A stretch of DNA of 43,329 nucleotides from a bacterium (GCA_027319095.1 DAHVNW010000015.1:1-43329), one strand, 5' to 3'. Positions 26,450 to 35,852 are shown, counted from the stretch's first letter. Notes: generated by a model not told the origin, from the letters alone. Made by a program: numbers and translations.

Positions 26450-27269
26450 CAGGTTTCGAAAGAGCGTAGGCAAAAACTATTTTTTAAATTTGCTTTATGC
26501 TTTGACGGCAATTATTTTAATATCTTTGGCAGGCTATTTTGGATATAAAGCATATAATTATTTTTTTTATAAGAAAAAGATATTTATTCTTAGAAAGATA
26601 ATAATAATAGGGAAAGGAATAACGGCAGCGGAAAAAAATAAGGTTATAAAGCAATCCGGCTTAATTAAAAAAGAAAACTTAATTAACGTCAGTTTAAAGA
26701 GGGTGTCGAGATTGATAGCTTCAGACCGTTGGATTAAGGACGTTACCGTTTATAAAAAATATCCTGACAGGATTATAATAGTTTTAAAAAAGAGAAAGAC
26801 GTTTGCGATGATAGTTTACAACGAAGATTTATATTACATAAGCCGCGGAGGATATGTTACCGGCAAGACATATTACGGAGCGGGCTATGATTATCCCGTA
26901 ATTACCGGCTTAAATAAGGTTAGCGCCGGCGACTATTTCAAAAAATTGAAGAAGGTTTTATATTTTTTAAATATTGCAAAAAATTATATGACTTCTAATC
27001 TTATAAGCGAGGTTAGCATAGAAAAAGACGGCGGCATATCGGTTTATACGGATAAAGGGCTGTATATAAAATTTGGAATAGGCAGATATAAAAATAAGCT
27101 GGTGACGCTTAAGAAATTATTTTATGAGATTAATGCCTTGCATTTAAAGTATAAACCTTATATAAATTTAGAATATAAAAACGAGGCGGTTATTAAAGTC
27201 AACGCCGGTTCGAGGATTTTGCCGGCGAATTATAAAAATGTCGTTATCTCTAATAGTATATTTAAATAG
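26409..27269 (+). CDS. ftsQ: cell division protein FtsQ
   Basis: This 286-aa protein has a basic cytoplasmic tail (about 1-25), one membrane span (about 27-48) and a periplasmic POTRA region (IFILRKIIIIGKGITAAEKN ... ASDRWIKDVTVYKKYPDRIIIVLKKRK). This is the FtsQ/DivIB layout in the expected dcw place. ATG 26409 lies inside the end of ddl with GGAAG just before it; no other start in frame gives the basic tail and span. Confidence 0.88.
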   Translation: MPLLNRKNTRNQNDRFRKSVGKNYFLNLLYALTAIILISLAGYFGYKAYNYFFYKKKIFILRKIIIIGKGITAAEKNKVIKQSGLIKKENLINVSLKRVSRLIASDRWIKDVTVYKKYPDRIIIVLKKRKTFAMIVYNEDLYYISRGGYVTGKTYYGAGYDYPVITGLNKVSAGDYFKKLKKVLYFLNIAKNYMTSNLISEVSIEKDGGISVYTDKGLYIKFGIGRYKNKLVTLKKLFYEINALHLKYKPYINLEYKNEAVIKVNAGSRILPANYKNVVISNSIFK

Positions 27270-27280
27270 TGGAGAGTAGT

Positions 27281-27352
27281 ATGAACGTAAAATTGCCGAT
27301 AGAAACGTTTGAAATAGCTTCGAGAATAATTTTCTATAGGCAATTATTTTAG
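27281..27352 (+). CDS. possible 23-aa peptide between ftsQ and ftsA
   Basis: An ATG at 27281 follows GGAGAG at good spacing and opens a 23-codon frame (MNVKLPIETFEIASRIIFYR then QLF). No family is recognised. It may be a translated leader coupling ftsQ to ftsA or simply the remains of one. The interval is otherwise empty. Confidence 0.25.
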   Translation: MNVKLPIETFEIASRIIFYRQLF

Positions 27353-27403
27353 TATGGAGCAGTTTTATATTCATATTATGCGGATACGTAAATAGAGGTT
27401 AAA

Positions 27404-28645
27404 TTGGAAAAGAACGATAACATTTTTGTAGGATTAGATGTAGGAACGACTAAAGTTTGCGCAATAGTGGCCGAAGCTAAAGGCGGTTCTTTAGAGATAA
27501 TCGGGGTCGGCGCCAGCGGTTCTGTCGGACTTAAAAACGGCGTCGTGGTAAACATAGAAAATACCGTAGAATCCATTACTAAAGCCGTAGAAGATGCAGA
27601 ACTTATGGCAGGATATCAAATTCAAGACGCTTACGTCGGCATTGCGGGTTCGCACATACGCGGTTTTAACTCAAGAGGCATAGTAGCCGTTAAAAGCAGG
27701 GAAGTAACCCAGCAGGATGTAGACAGAGTGATATCGGCTGCTAAAACTATATCCATACCTATTGATCATGAGGTTATACACGTTATGCCGCAAGGTTTTA
27801 CTGTCGACGATCAGGACGATATCAAAAATCCAATCGGAATGAGCGGTTTAAGATTAGAGGCAAATGTACATATAGTTACCGCTTCGAGCATAGCGGCTCA
27901 AAATATTGTCAAATGCGCAAATAAATCCGGCATCGATGTTTCCGAAATAGTTTTGGAGCAGATTGCTTCCAGTGAAGCCGTTTTAACCGAAGATGAAAAA
28001 GAACTCGGTGTGGCGCTTATCGACATAGGCGGCGGAACGACAGACGTAGCAATATTTCACAGGGGTAATATCGTTCATACTTTTGTTATTCCTAAAGGCG
28101 GCCAAAGCGTTACGAGCGACGTATCTAAAGGCACGACTACTATTCCTCAGGAAGCTGAAAAGATTAAGATAAAATTCGGCATAGCAAAAGAGTCGCTTGC
28201 CAGCAAAGACGAGATAATCGAAATTCCCGGATTTGGCGGCAGGCCTCCAAGGCCAATATCGAGGCAGCTTCTCGGCAATATTATAGAACAGAGAATGGCC
28301 GAAATTTTTACATGGATTAGAAAAAATATAGAAAAAAACGGTCTGGAAAGCAAAATTCTTTCGGGTTATGTAGTTACCGGCGGGGCAGCTTTAATCGAAG
28401 GTTCGGTCGAGCTTGCCGTAGAAATTTTTAATGCTCCCGTAAGAATAGGCTATCCTTTAAATTTCGGAGGCCTAACCGACGTAATAAGTTCTCCGATATA
28501 TTCTACAGGAGTAGGACTCGTTAAGTATGCTTATAAAAATAGAAACGAACTGAATAAAAAGGCTTTTTCTTCCAAAAGAAGCCCGGACAATCCTTTTGCT
28601 ACTATAAAAAATTGGTTTTCCGATTTAATAGAGTATTTTTTTTAG
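27404..28645 (+). CDS. ftsA: cell division protein FtsA
   Basis: This 413-aa actin-like ATPase tethers FtsZ to the membrane. Motifs are FVGLDVGTTKVCAIVAE, GIAGSHIRGFNSRG, ALIDIGGGTTDVAIF and VVTGGAALIEG. The C-terminal ATIKNWFSDLIEYFF is the amphipathic membrane-targeting helix. The start is TTG 27404 after AGAGG; no ATG lies closer. Confidence 0.96.
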   Translation: MEKNDNIFVGLDVGTTKVCAIVAEAKGGSLEIIGVGASGSVGLKNGVVVNIENTVESITKAVEDAELMAGYQIQDAYVGIAGSHIRGFNSRGIVAVKSREVTQQDVDRVISAAKTISIPIDHEVIHVMPQGFTVDDQDDIKNPIGMSGLRLEANVHIVTASSIAAQNIVKCANKSGIDVSEIVLEQIASSEAVLTEDEKELGVALIDIGGGTTDVAIFHRGNIVHTFVIPKGGQSVTSDVSKGTTTIPQEAEKIKIKFGIAKESLASKDEIIEIPGFGGRPPRPISRQLLGNIIEQRMAEIFTWIRKNIEKNGLESKILSGYVVTGGAALIEGSVELAVEIFNAPVRIGYPLNFGGLTDVISSPIYSTGVGLVKYAYKNRNELNKKAFSSKRSPDNPFATIKNWFSDLIEYFF

Positions 28646-28746
28646 ATGTAAATTCTATATATATTTATTAACTATATATTAAATTTGGATGTTAAATATA
28701 ATTATTTTTTTTTAAGATTTATAATTATATAAAAAACAAGGAGGGA

Positions 28747-29991
28747 ATGATGTTAGAATTCGTCGAAAATAATGAATTGTCGGCAAAGATAAAAGTCATA
28801 GGCGTGGGCGGCGGCGGCGGCAATGCTGTTAATACCATGGTAGCCTCCGGCCTTTCCGGAGCCGATTTTATAGCCGCCAATACCGATGCGCAGGCATTAA
28901 AGGCAAATTTGTCAAGTACAAAAATACAGCTTGGAGAGCAAGTCACTAAAGGTCTTGGGGCTGGAGCCAATCCAGAAATCGGAAAAAAATCGGCTATCGA
29001 AGATAAGGAAAAAATTAAGGATATTCTAGAAGGTTCCGATATGGTTTTTATAACCGCAGGGCTCGGAGGCGGAACGGGAACCGGGGCGGCTCCGGTTATT
29101 GCCGAAATAGCAAAAGAAATAGGAGCTTTAACCGTGGCTGTGGTGACTAAACCGTTTATCTTCGAAGGCAACAGGAGAATGAAACAGGCCGAAGAAGGTT
29201 TAAGAGAGCTTAGAAACGTGGTCGATACCGTGATAACCATTCCGAACCAGAGACTTTTGGCGGTAGCTGGTAAAAATACTTCTATGCTGGACGCTTTTAA
29301 AAAAGTGGATGAGGTGCTTTTGCAGGCAGTAAAGGGGATATCGGATCTAATTAACGTTCACGGACTTATTAACGTAGATTTTGCCGACGTTAAAACCATA
29401 ATGTCCGAGATGGGCATGGCGCTTATGGGGACGGGTATGGCAGAAGGAGAAAATAAGGCTCTCGAAGCGGCGCAGAAAGCCGTTTCCAGTCCTCTTTTGG
29501 AAGATATAAAGATAGAAGGCGCAAGAGGTCTTCTTATAAATATCGCCGGCGGAAAGGATATGAGTATTTTTGAAGTGAACGAAGCTGCTGAAAAGATTAA
29601 ATCTGAGGCGCACCCCGATGCCAATATAATATTTGGAGCCGTAATAGACGAAGACATGGAAGATAAGATGATGGTGACGGTTATAGCCACCGGATTGGGC
29701 GCCGAAATACGTCCTGTTTCTTTGGTTTCCGTGAACGGCCTTACGGGTTCCGGTCCGGTTTCCGGTTCCGGCGGCACAACGGCCTTGCAGGCTAATAATA
29801 ATAAATCCGAAAATCGACCTTCGCCTGAGACGGCTGCGGTAAATGAATTCGCAAACGCAAACAATAACAATAATAAAAACGAATCTAAAACCGTTTATAT
29901 AGACAGGTTTTCCAATAATGACGAGGAAGATGAGGACTACGGGAGCGAAAGATACGATATTCCAACGTTTATGAGGAAACAGGCTGATTAA
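28747..29991 (+). CDS. ftsZ: cell division protein FtsZ
   Basis: This 414-aa tubulin-like GTPase shows [17 protein letters not shown], the tubulin signature GGGTGTG (107-113), and the T7 region [16 protein letters not shown] low-complexity Asn/Ser linker follows, then the C-terminal interaction peptide [12 protein letters not shown]. Start ATG 28747 follows AAGGAGGG. It ends the dcw cluster. Confidence 0.98.
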   Translation: MMLEFVENNELSAKIKVIGVGGGGGNAVNTMVASGLSGADFIAANTDAQALKANLSSTKIQLGEQVTKGLGAGANPEIGKKSAIEDKEKIKDILEGSDMVFITAGLGGGTGTGAAPVIAEIAKEIGALTVAVVTKPFIFEGNRRMKQAEEGLRELRNVVDTVITIPNQRLLAVAGKNTSMLDAFKKVDEVLLQAVKGISDLINVHGLINVDFADVKTIMSEMGMALMGTGMAEGENKALEAAQKAVSSPLLEDIKIEGARGLLINIAGGKDMSIFEVNEAAEKIKSEAHPDANIIFGAVIDEDMEDKMMVTVIATGLGAEIRPVSLVSVNGLTGSGPVSGSGGTTALQANNNKSENRPSPETAAVNEFANANNNNNKNESKTVYIDRFSNNDEEDEDYGSERYDIPTFMRKQAD

Positions 29992-30039
29992 AATTAACCG
30001 AATTATGACTCTTATTATATCAAAACGCGGAGCGGGGTT

Positions 30040-30399
30040 ATTAAAGAATTCAATATTAAGGCAAAAATATGGCTTGAAAAAGACGGAGAACCGGTTTTTG
30101 GATTAGGAAGGTACATATTACTCCAAAAAATAGAATCTTCCGGCTCTATTTCCTCGGCGGCAAAAGAGCTGGGATACTCTTATAAAAAAGCGTGGAGTTT
30201 TATTAATCTCATGGAAAAAAGATTCGGGTTCGAACTCGTACACAAAAAAATCGGAGGAAAACATGGAGGGGGATCTATTCTTACCGGCGAAGCAAAAAAT
30301 ATAATGAGCATTTATAAAGAGCTTTTAGAAAAGGAAAAGGTATTTTTAAACAATTATCACCGGCAAACGCCGCATCTTTTACAACCTTCGAAGCATTGA
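30040..30399 (+). CDS. ModE-type winged-helix DNA-binding protein (N-terminal domain only)
   Basis: The frame KAKIWLEKDGEPVFGLGRYI, ESSGSISSAAKELGYSYKKAW, FELVHKKIGGKHGGGS is the ModE/LysR-type helix-turn-helix domain. No molybdate-binding MOP domain follows (119 aa in total). No ATG, GTG or TTG lies upstream of the domain in frame. The best start is ATT at 30040, seven bases after GGAG (30029-30032); the first ATG (30211) would cut the domain in half. Its 3' end overlaps the convergent radical SAM gene by 43 bp. It could respond to molybdate with a partner or act as an orphan regulator. The start codon is uncertain; an indel is the alternative. Confidence 0.75.
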   Translation: MKEFNIKAKIWLEKDGEPVFGLGRYILLQKIESSGSISSAAKELGYSYKKAWSFINLMEKRFGFELVHKKIGGKHGGGSILTGEAKNIMSIYKELLEKEKVFLNNYHRQTPHLLQPSKH

Positions 30400-32090
30400 G
30401 GGGTCAATTTAAAATTAACGCTTTTTTTATATTCTTCCAAAAGGTATTTTTTAGTAACTCCCTGGTCTATTATATCCCATGGCAAAATTTCTTCGGCGCC
30501 AAATTTCCTTATAAAATCGGCAATATTATAATTTTCGGACCGTACGGCTTTTTTTATGCTAATTTTTTTTGTAAAAGCATGAATAAGTATATTAGAATTA
30601 ATTCTTGAACCTCTTGCAAAAAATGCTTCCGTAAATGCTTCGTTTAAAGGATTTATAATTATATTAAGATTCGGCAGGCGTTTAAGATTGTCGTTTAAAT
30701 AATTGGATTTTTTGCGTAGCGTCGTCAAGTCTTCGAAATTTTCCCACTGAAGCGGCGTCCATGCTTTAGGGACGAAAGGACTGAAAGAAGCCGTAAGCAT
30801 GCCGATTCTTTTATTAATTTTAGATGCCGATACGAATTCCTGCCTAATTGTCTTAATAAGATTTATCGTTTCGTCCATGTCTTCTTTTTTTTCGTATGGC
30901 AGTCCGAACATAAAATATAATTTTATGTTTATTATATCCATTTTTATTATATTTTTAACGGCGTTTATAATATTTTCGTTGCTTATGTCTTTGTTTATAA
31001 GTTTTTTAAGTTTCGGAGAACCTGTTTCTATGCCCATTGTTATCGTTTTTATGCCGGTTTCCTTTATTAAGCCTAAATTGTTTTCGTCGAGGCAATCGAA
31101 ACGGATGGAAGAAAGCGAAAACCGTTTTTTGGAATCTAACGAAAATTGCATAATTTCATTAATATTTCCGCTGTCCATCGTTCCCAATCCGACAAATCCG
31201 GCTCTTTCGTCTTCGTTTAGAGCCGATATCGTTTTTAAGACCTCTTCCGTTTTCGATTCTCTTAAAGGCAAATATATAAATCCAGCACTGCAAAACCGGC
31301 ACCCCCTTTTGCATCCCCTTTCTATTTCAATCATATTTATATTGCTTAATTCGGAAAATTCGGTAATAATAGCCGAAGAAGAAAATACATTTTTTTCGTC
31401 CGCCCATTTTCTTTTAATTCTTCTAGGGAAGCCGGAAAGATTTTTTATTTTGCTTAAAACATTAGGCGTATTTTTTTCGTATATAAAATTATAGCCGGAA
31501 GGCGCGTAAATTCCCCCGACGTCAACCGCCGATTCAATAATTTCGTATTTATTTTTATTTTCGATGTTTTTAAAGAAATCGGGAAATATAGCTTCTGCCT
31601 CGCCGACGAACATAAGGTCGAAAATCGGAGCTACAGGTTCGGGATTTAAGAAAGCGATAACCCCCCCAGCCATAATAAGCGGGAACGATGTATCCCTGTC
31701 TTTGGATAAGAAAGGGATTTTTTCGGCCGATAAAATCGAAAGAATATTGGCAAAATCGTTTTCATAACTTAAAGAGAAAAATATAAAATCATAGCTGATA
31801 AGTCTCTGTCTGGTTTCCAACGATATAACGCCTTTCGATAAATCGTCCTGTAAAAAAGCCCTGTCGCACGACATAATTCCCGAAAGATTTATCAGTTCAT
31901 ACGCTCTTAAAAAACCTAAATTGGACATTCCGACTTCGTAAGAGTTGGGGAAAACTATTACGGCTTTTAAGTAGGCGCCGGCATTATTAGACAAGCGGCT
32001 TCGTTCCGATTTTAAATATAAGTCGTAAAGTTTGTTTATATTATTTTTTACCGAAAGGCGCGGATCTGGAAAGCGGCTGTTTTTAGTCAT
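30357..32090 (-). CDS. B12-binding-domain radical SAM protein (TIGR03960-like)
   Basis: This 577-aa protein has an N-terminal B12-binding-like region (VIVFPNSYEVGMSNLGFLRAY) and a radical SAM core with the 4Fe-4S motif CKRGCRFC (CX3CX2C) in MIEIERGCKRGCRFCSAGF. GMLTASFSPFVPKAWTPLQW follows, then a C-terminal cysteine cluster CFEGCKRCGVCR. The order matches the TIGR03960 type, usually paired with a DUF2344 partner; no such partner is seen here. The reaction is unknown. Start ATG 32090 on the minus strand. Confidence 0.85.
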   Translation of the reverse strand: MTKNSRFPDPRLSVKNNINKLYDLYLKSERSRLSNNAGAYLKAVIVFPNSYEVGMSNLGFLRAYELINLSGIMSCDRAFLQDDLSKGVISLETRQRLISYDFIFFSLSYENDFANILSILSAEKIPFLSKDRDTSFPLIMAGGVIAFLNPEPVAPIFDLMFVGEAEAIFPDFFKNIENKNKYEIIESAVDVGGIYAPSGYNFIYEKNTPNVLSKIKNLSGFPRRIKRKWADEKNVFSSSAIITEFSELSNINMIEIERGCKRGCRFCSAGFIYLPLRESKTEEVLKTISALNEDERAGFVGLGTMDSGNINEIMQFSLDSKKRFSLSSIRFDCLDENNLGLIKETGIKTITMGIETGSPKLKKLINKDISNENIINAVKNIIKMDIINIKLYFMFGLPYEKKEDMDETINLIKTIRQEFVSASKINKRIGMLTASFSPFVPKAWTPLQWENFEDLTTLRKKSNYLNDNLKRLPNLNIIINPLNEAFTEAFFARGSRINSNILIHAFTKKISIKKAVRSENYNIADFIRKFGAEEILPWDIIDQGVTKKYLLEEYKKSVNFKLTPQCFEGCKRCGVCR

Positions 32091-32308
32091 TTAAGTCTGT
32101 CATTAAAGTTTATCCTTTTATTATAAGGTATTAATATTTTATAATATTATTTGACGCGGCGCAATTAAGCGAGGTACAAGCACAAGCAAACGACGGTAAG
32201 TTAAGAGAAAGTTATAATAGTCAAAGAGCGTTAAGGGCGGGTTGAGGGCAGGCTCAAAACCGGCAAAAACAGGCTTAAAACAGCCAGAAACCCGAAAGGA
32301 GGGCGAAA

Positions 32309-33127
32309 TTGGATAATGGCAGCGATTTTGCGGTTATAGTAGAACGGTTAGTCAAAAAATATAAAGACTTAACGGCGGTAAACGATATTTCTTTCAACGT
32401 AAAAAAGGGCGAATTTTTTGCATTTTTGGGGCCTAACGGCGCCGGTAAAACGACGACCATTAAAATTTTATGCACCCTGATAAAACAGACAAGCGGTTTT
32501 GCATATATAAACGGCTATAACACCTTATCGGATAAAAAAAACGTCAGAAAATCCATAGGTCTCGTATTTCAGGATGCTACGCTCGATAACGACTTAAGCG
32601 CATATGAAAACCTTAGTTTTCATGCAAAACTTTACGGGATGGAAAAAAGCGCTATCAAGGAAAGAATAAACTATATATTGAATTTTATCGACTTATACTC
32701 TTTTAAGGATAAGCCGGTAAAATTATTATCCGGAGGAATGAAAAGAAGGCTTGAAGTCGGCAGGGGGCTTTTGCATTCTCCTTCGGTTTTATTTTTAGAC
32801 GAGCCTACGGTTGGACTCGATATACAGACCAGAATAAATATGTGGGATTTTATAAACAAGCTGAGAAAAAAAGAGCAGACTACGGTTTTCTTAACTACGC
32901 ATTACATAGAAGAGGCGGAAAACTGCGATAAAATTGCGATAATAGACTATGGAAAAATAATAGCGATAGATACTCCTTCCTCTTTAAAGCGGCTTGTAGA
33001 ATCAAAACGCGGCGAGATGCCTACGCTTTCCGATGTTTTTTTATCTTTGATAGGAAGAGAGATAAGGGAAGAAGAAGGTTCGGCAGTTGACAGGATGAGG
33101 GAGTTCGGCAAGGTATTAAGGAGATGA
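32309..33127 (+). CDS. ABC transporter ATP-binding protein (DrrA/ABC-2 type), orphan
   Basis: This 272-aa ATPase has Walker A GPNGAGKTTT, Q-loop region VFQDATLDNDLSAYENL, signature LLSGGMKRRLEVGRGLL, Walker B VLFLDEPTVGLD and H-loop TTHYIEEAE. These fit ABC-2 exporters of drug/antibiotic or polysaccharide type. It starts with TTG 32309 after AAAGGAGGG. No ABC-2 permease gene is next to it: the next gene is convergent and overlaps its 3' end by 12 bp. The membrane partner must be elsewhere or lost. Confidence 0.9.
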   Translation: MDNGSDFAVIVERLVKKYKDLTAVNDISFNVKKGEFFAFLGPNGAGKTTTIKILCTLIKQTSGFAYINGYNTLSDKKNVRKSIGLVFQDATLDNDLSAYENLSFHAKLYGMEKSAIKERINYILNFIDLYSFKDKPVKLLSGGMKRRLEVGRGLLHSPSVLFLDEPTVGLDIQTRINMWDFINKLRKKEQTTVFLTTHYIEEAENCDKIAIIDYGKIIAIDTPSSLKRLVESKRGEMPTLSDVFLSLIGREIREEEGSAVDRMREFGKVLRR

Positions 33128-33955
33128 CCGGCTTGATTTCAGGATTATTTCCGAAGACGCTTCCAGCATTATCGTCCACCTTAAAGCATCGAGCGGAGTT
33201 TTACCCCATGAAAAGGAACCGTGGGATTTTATCATAAAAACGCCGTTTTCTTTAAATATATCCTTTGCCTTTAACTTAAGTTTTAAATTACCCGATTTAA
33301 TATCGGTTATAAAACTGAGGGGAAAAATGTATATTTCTGGAAAAAAATACGCCGATTCAAAATCGACCGGTCTTATTATATCCAAATCGGGATACTGCGA
33401 ATAAAGTTTTTTGAAGGACGACGGCAAAGGGAATAAAGGCGGCGCAAGCGCCGGTGATCCAAACGATAACGGCGGCGAGGCGGCTGATTCTAATTTATTA
33501 CCGCTTCCATCGTTGCAGGTTTTTAAAGACAAAGCAATAGCGTTTAACGGATGCGCATGGAAGACGGTTGCTTCAGGAAAACTGTTTAAAATAAATTCGT
33601 GAATTTTTAGTTCGGAGGACGCTTCATTTACGTTTAATGCATTGCTTGATACTTTGTCTGCTGTTTGCGTTCGTTTCAGGTTAAACTGTCCGCCTCTGGC
33701 TCTTGAATATATTAAGTCGTACCGGTTTTCATACTTAAAGGGAACGGCGGTAAAATCAGATAATTGCAAATCAACAAGGCTTGCTCCTGTTTTTGTTATT
33801 AAGATATCGGAGCCTGCTCCAACGCTTATATTTCCGCTATGCGTGTCTATAAGGCCCTTGTCGAAGGCGATTTTGCAAATCCGCCTCATTTCTATGATTT
33901 TTTTTGAGTAAACGGATGCAGGTCTTTTAGTTCTTTCTTTTGTCTCCATGTCCAT
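33116..33955 (-). CDS. class II aldolase/adducin family protein with two insertions
   Basis: The core shows GLIDTHSGNISVGAGSDILI, the zinc-site HAHPLNAIALSL and the C-terminal SHGSFSWGKTPLDALRW typical of the L-fuculose-phosphate aldolase/ribulose-5-phosphate epimerase fold. At 279 aa it is longer than the usual 200-220 because of two extra stretches: a polar one before the ELKIHEFIL helix, and a Gly/Ser/Pro/Ala-rich one after HAHPLNAIALSL. Substrate is not determinable. ATG 33955 is the likely start. Confidence 0.8.
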   Translation of the reverse strand: MDMETKERTKRPASVYSKKIIEMRRICKIAFDKGLIDTHSGNISVGAGSDILITKTGASLVDLQLSDFTAVPFKYENRYDLIYSRARGGQFNLKRTQTADKVSSNALNVNEASSELKIHEFILNSFPEATVFHAHPLNAIALSLKTCNDGSGNKLESAASPPLSFGSPALAPPLFPLPSSFKKLYSQYPDLDIIRPVDFESAYFFPEIYIFPLSFITDIKSGNLKLKLKAKDIFKENGVFMIKSHGSFSWGKTPLDALRWTIMLEASSEIILKSSRSSP

Positions 33956-34072
33956 TATGTTAATTTATTTTATACGACGCGCAAACCTATTTCAATAGAA
34001 AAAATTCGGCATAGAAAAAATTCTATAAAAAAGATAAAATTAGGAAGACAAAAAAGATAAAAGACAAAAATT

Positions 34073-34101
34073 TTTACTTAATAAATCGAATATGGTATAA
34101 T
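34073..34101 (+). promoter_or_regulatory. promoter of tmRNA
   Basis: TTTACT (34073-34078), a 17-bp spacer and TATAAT (34096-34101) preceded by TGG form an extended -10 promoter. It lies about 18 nt before the mature tmRNA 5' end. Confidence 0.65.
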
Positions 34102-34118
34102 ATAACTTAAGTTGAAAT

Positions 34119-34474
34119 GGGGGCGCAACGGTTTCGACGTAGATATTGAGGCTGAAAGCTGCATGTCGAGGACGCTTTGTAGGCTCGTTAATCATTCGAA
34201 GCAAAACATAATCGCAGACAACTACGATTACGCATTAGCCGCTTGATCGGCTGACGTCTTTGAAATTTCTACCTGCAAAATTCAAAGGCGACAATTGCGG
34301 GGTATAAAGTTGACGTTTTCTTTTCGTTAACTTCGAACTTTAAAAAAGGACGGCTAAAAAAAGGTTTTGTTTATTCTTTGCTTTTTTAAAGCCGTATCGA
34401 AAGAATAAACTAAGCATGTAGATGCTTTAGTTTTAAATCTTCGGACGCGGGTTCGACTCCCGCCGCCTCCACCA
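34119..34474 (+). ncRNA. ssrA: tmRNA (ssrA)
   Basis: The one-piece tmRNA begins GGGGGCGCAACGGTTTCGAC and ends with a T-arm (GGTTCGACTCCCGCC) and CGCCTCC-A-CCA. The seven-pair acceptor stem GGGGGCG/CGCCTCC includes one G-U pair. The resume codon is GCA at 34214 and the tag reads ADNYDYALAA before TGA 34244-34246. The tag tail ALAA is the usual protease signal. smpB lies downstream. Confidence 0.97.
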
Positions 34475-34593
34475 TTTGTTTTAATATGTTTTAAATAATT
34501 TTTATATTTATTTATCAGGGCTATATTCCTTTGCAATCGTTTTTATTGACGAACTTTTAATAATTTTATATTATCAGCTTAAGTTTATTAATA

Positions 34594-35076
34594 ATGTCTA
34601 ATAAAGATGTCGGCGGGAAGATAAAAATCGTTGCCGATAACAGAAAAGCATCTTTTCTTTATGAAATAATAGAAAAATATGAAGCGGGAATTTCGCTTTA
34701 CGGTCCTGAAATAAAATCCGTAAAATCAGGAAAAGTTAATCTTTCGGACGGATATGTAGTTATTAAAAACGGAGAAGCCCTGCTGCTGAACGTGCATATA
34801 AGTCCATACGAAAAAGCGGCAAGGGAAAATAAGGACCCGCTTAGAACAAGAGTTTTACTGCTGCATAAGCATGAAATTTTAAGACTGCTTGGAAAAATAA
34901 AAGAAAAGAACCTTACGGTAATTCCTTTAAAAATTTATTTAAAAACCGGCAAAGCCAAGGTGGAAATAGCTCTTGTAAAAGGGAAAAAACTTTACGATAA
35001 AAGGGCTTCCATTAAGGAAAGAGAAAACAAAAGAGAACTCGAAAAAGCGGTTAAGGGCGGGCGTAGAGTTCAATAA
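34594..35076 (+). CDS. smpB: SsrA-binding protein SmpB
   Basis: This 160-aa protein carries KIVADNRKASFLYEIIEKYE, GPEIKSVKSGKVNLSDGYV and C-terminal KGKKLYDKRASIKERE, the SmpB core and basic tail. It partners the adjacent tmRNA in ribosome rescue. The start ATG 34594 has no clear Shine-Dalgarno. Confidence 0.96.
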   Translation: MSNKDVGGKIKIVADNRKASFLYEIIEKYEAGISLYGPEIKSVKSGKVNLSDGYVVIKNGEALLLNVHISPYEKAARENKDPLRTRVLLLHKHEILRLLGKIKEKNLTVIPLKIYLKTGKAKVEIALVKGKKLYDKRASIKERENKRELEKAVKGGRRVQ

Positions 35077-35114
35077 TAAATAATAATAAATGAATTTGCA
35101 TGAGAGGGGTTAAA

Positions 35115-35726
35115 ATGAAAAATTTCAATAACGGTACGCAATATGTTTGTCAGACGCAGGCGAGTCGTTCGATGGCTCATAACGGAGTTAAGGTTAAGGG
35201 CCGTAAAAATGAAATTTTGGGTTTAACGGTTTTATCGCTGGTTTTAATTTTTTTTATATCGAATTTTGTTTTTTTAAAGGGAGCTGATGCGGCTACGAAA
35301 ATTGCCCCTAATTTCAATTTAAGGGTGCTAAACCCTGTTATATCAGGATATACGAAATTTTCTCCGGAAAAATTTAAAGGGCATGTGATTATAATTAATT
35401 TTTGGGCGACTTGGTGTCCTCCATGCAGGCACGAAATACCTATGATAGAAAAATTTTATAAGTCCGAACGCTCCAATGGGCTTATAGTATTGGGAATAAA
35501 CGTAAATAATAGCATTGGAGGGGTAAGGTCGTTTGTTAAAAATTACAACATTACCTACCCTACCGCTTATGCGACTTCCGTGGTTATAAGCGATTATGGA
35601 GGGGTAAACGAAATACCTCAGACGTTTTTCATATCAAGAAGCGGAAAGATAATGTTCCATTGGGTTGGGGAAATAACCAGCAGCGCATTATACGGCATTA
35701 CAAACAAGCTTTTAAAAATGGAATAA
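35115..35726 (+). CDS. TlpA/ResA-like membrane-anchored thioredoxin
   Basis: This protein of about 203 aa has a hydrophilic N-terminus (about 35 residues), a membrane span (ILGLTVLSLVLIFFISNFVF) and a periplasmic thioredoxin domain. That domain has WATWCPPCRHEIPMIEKFY and the cis-Pro region EIPQTFFISRSGK. It is likely a thiol-disulfide reductase for periplasmic proteins or cytochrome maturation. ATG 35115 is preferred because GAGAGGGG precedes it; a longer form from 35100 is possible. The stretch before the span is long for this family. Confidence 0.88.
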   Translation: MKNFNNGTQYVCQTQASRSMAHNGVKVKGRKNEILGLTVLSLVLIFFISNFVFLKGADAATKIAPNFNLRVLNPVISGYTKFSPEKFKGHVIIINFWATWCPPCRHEIPMIEKFYKSERSNGLIVLGINVNNSIGGVRSFVKNYNITYPTAYATSVVISDYGGVNEIPQTFFISRSGKIMFHWVGEITSSALYGITNKLLKME

Positions 35727-35852
35727 AATTTTTATTGTTTTTGATATAAATTATTGTATAAAATTATTTATATTAATTAATTAGACTACGGTTCAGATAA
35801 ATATAAATTTAAAATTCGATAGGCATTATAATTATACGGAGTACTATTTATT

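Noticed and set aside
29358-29870. 170-codon minus-strand frame opposite ftsZ
   Set aside because: A mirror frame of a highly conserved gene, rich in Ser/Pro/Ala as expected from antisense reading.
30211-30399. Short 62-aa protein starting at ATG 30211
   Set aside because: This start removes the first half of an intact winged-helix domain that reads through upstream in the same frame.
30799-31494. 231-codon plus-strand frame opposite the radical SAM gene
   Set aside because: It is antisense to a protein with clear radical SAM motifs and shows no domain of its own.
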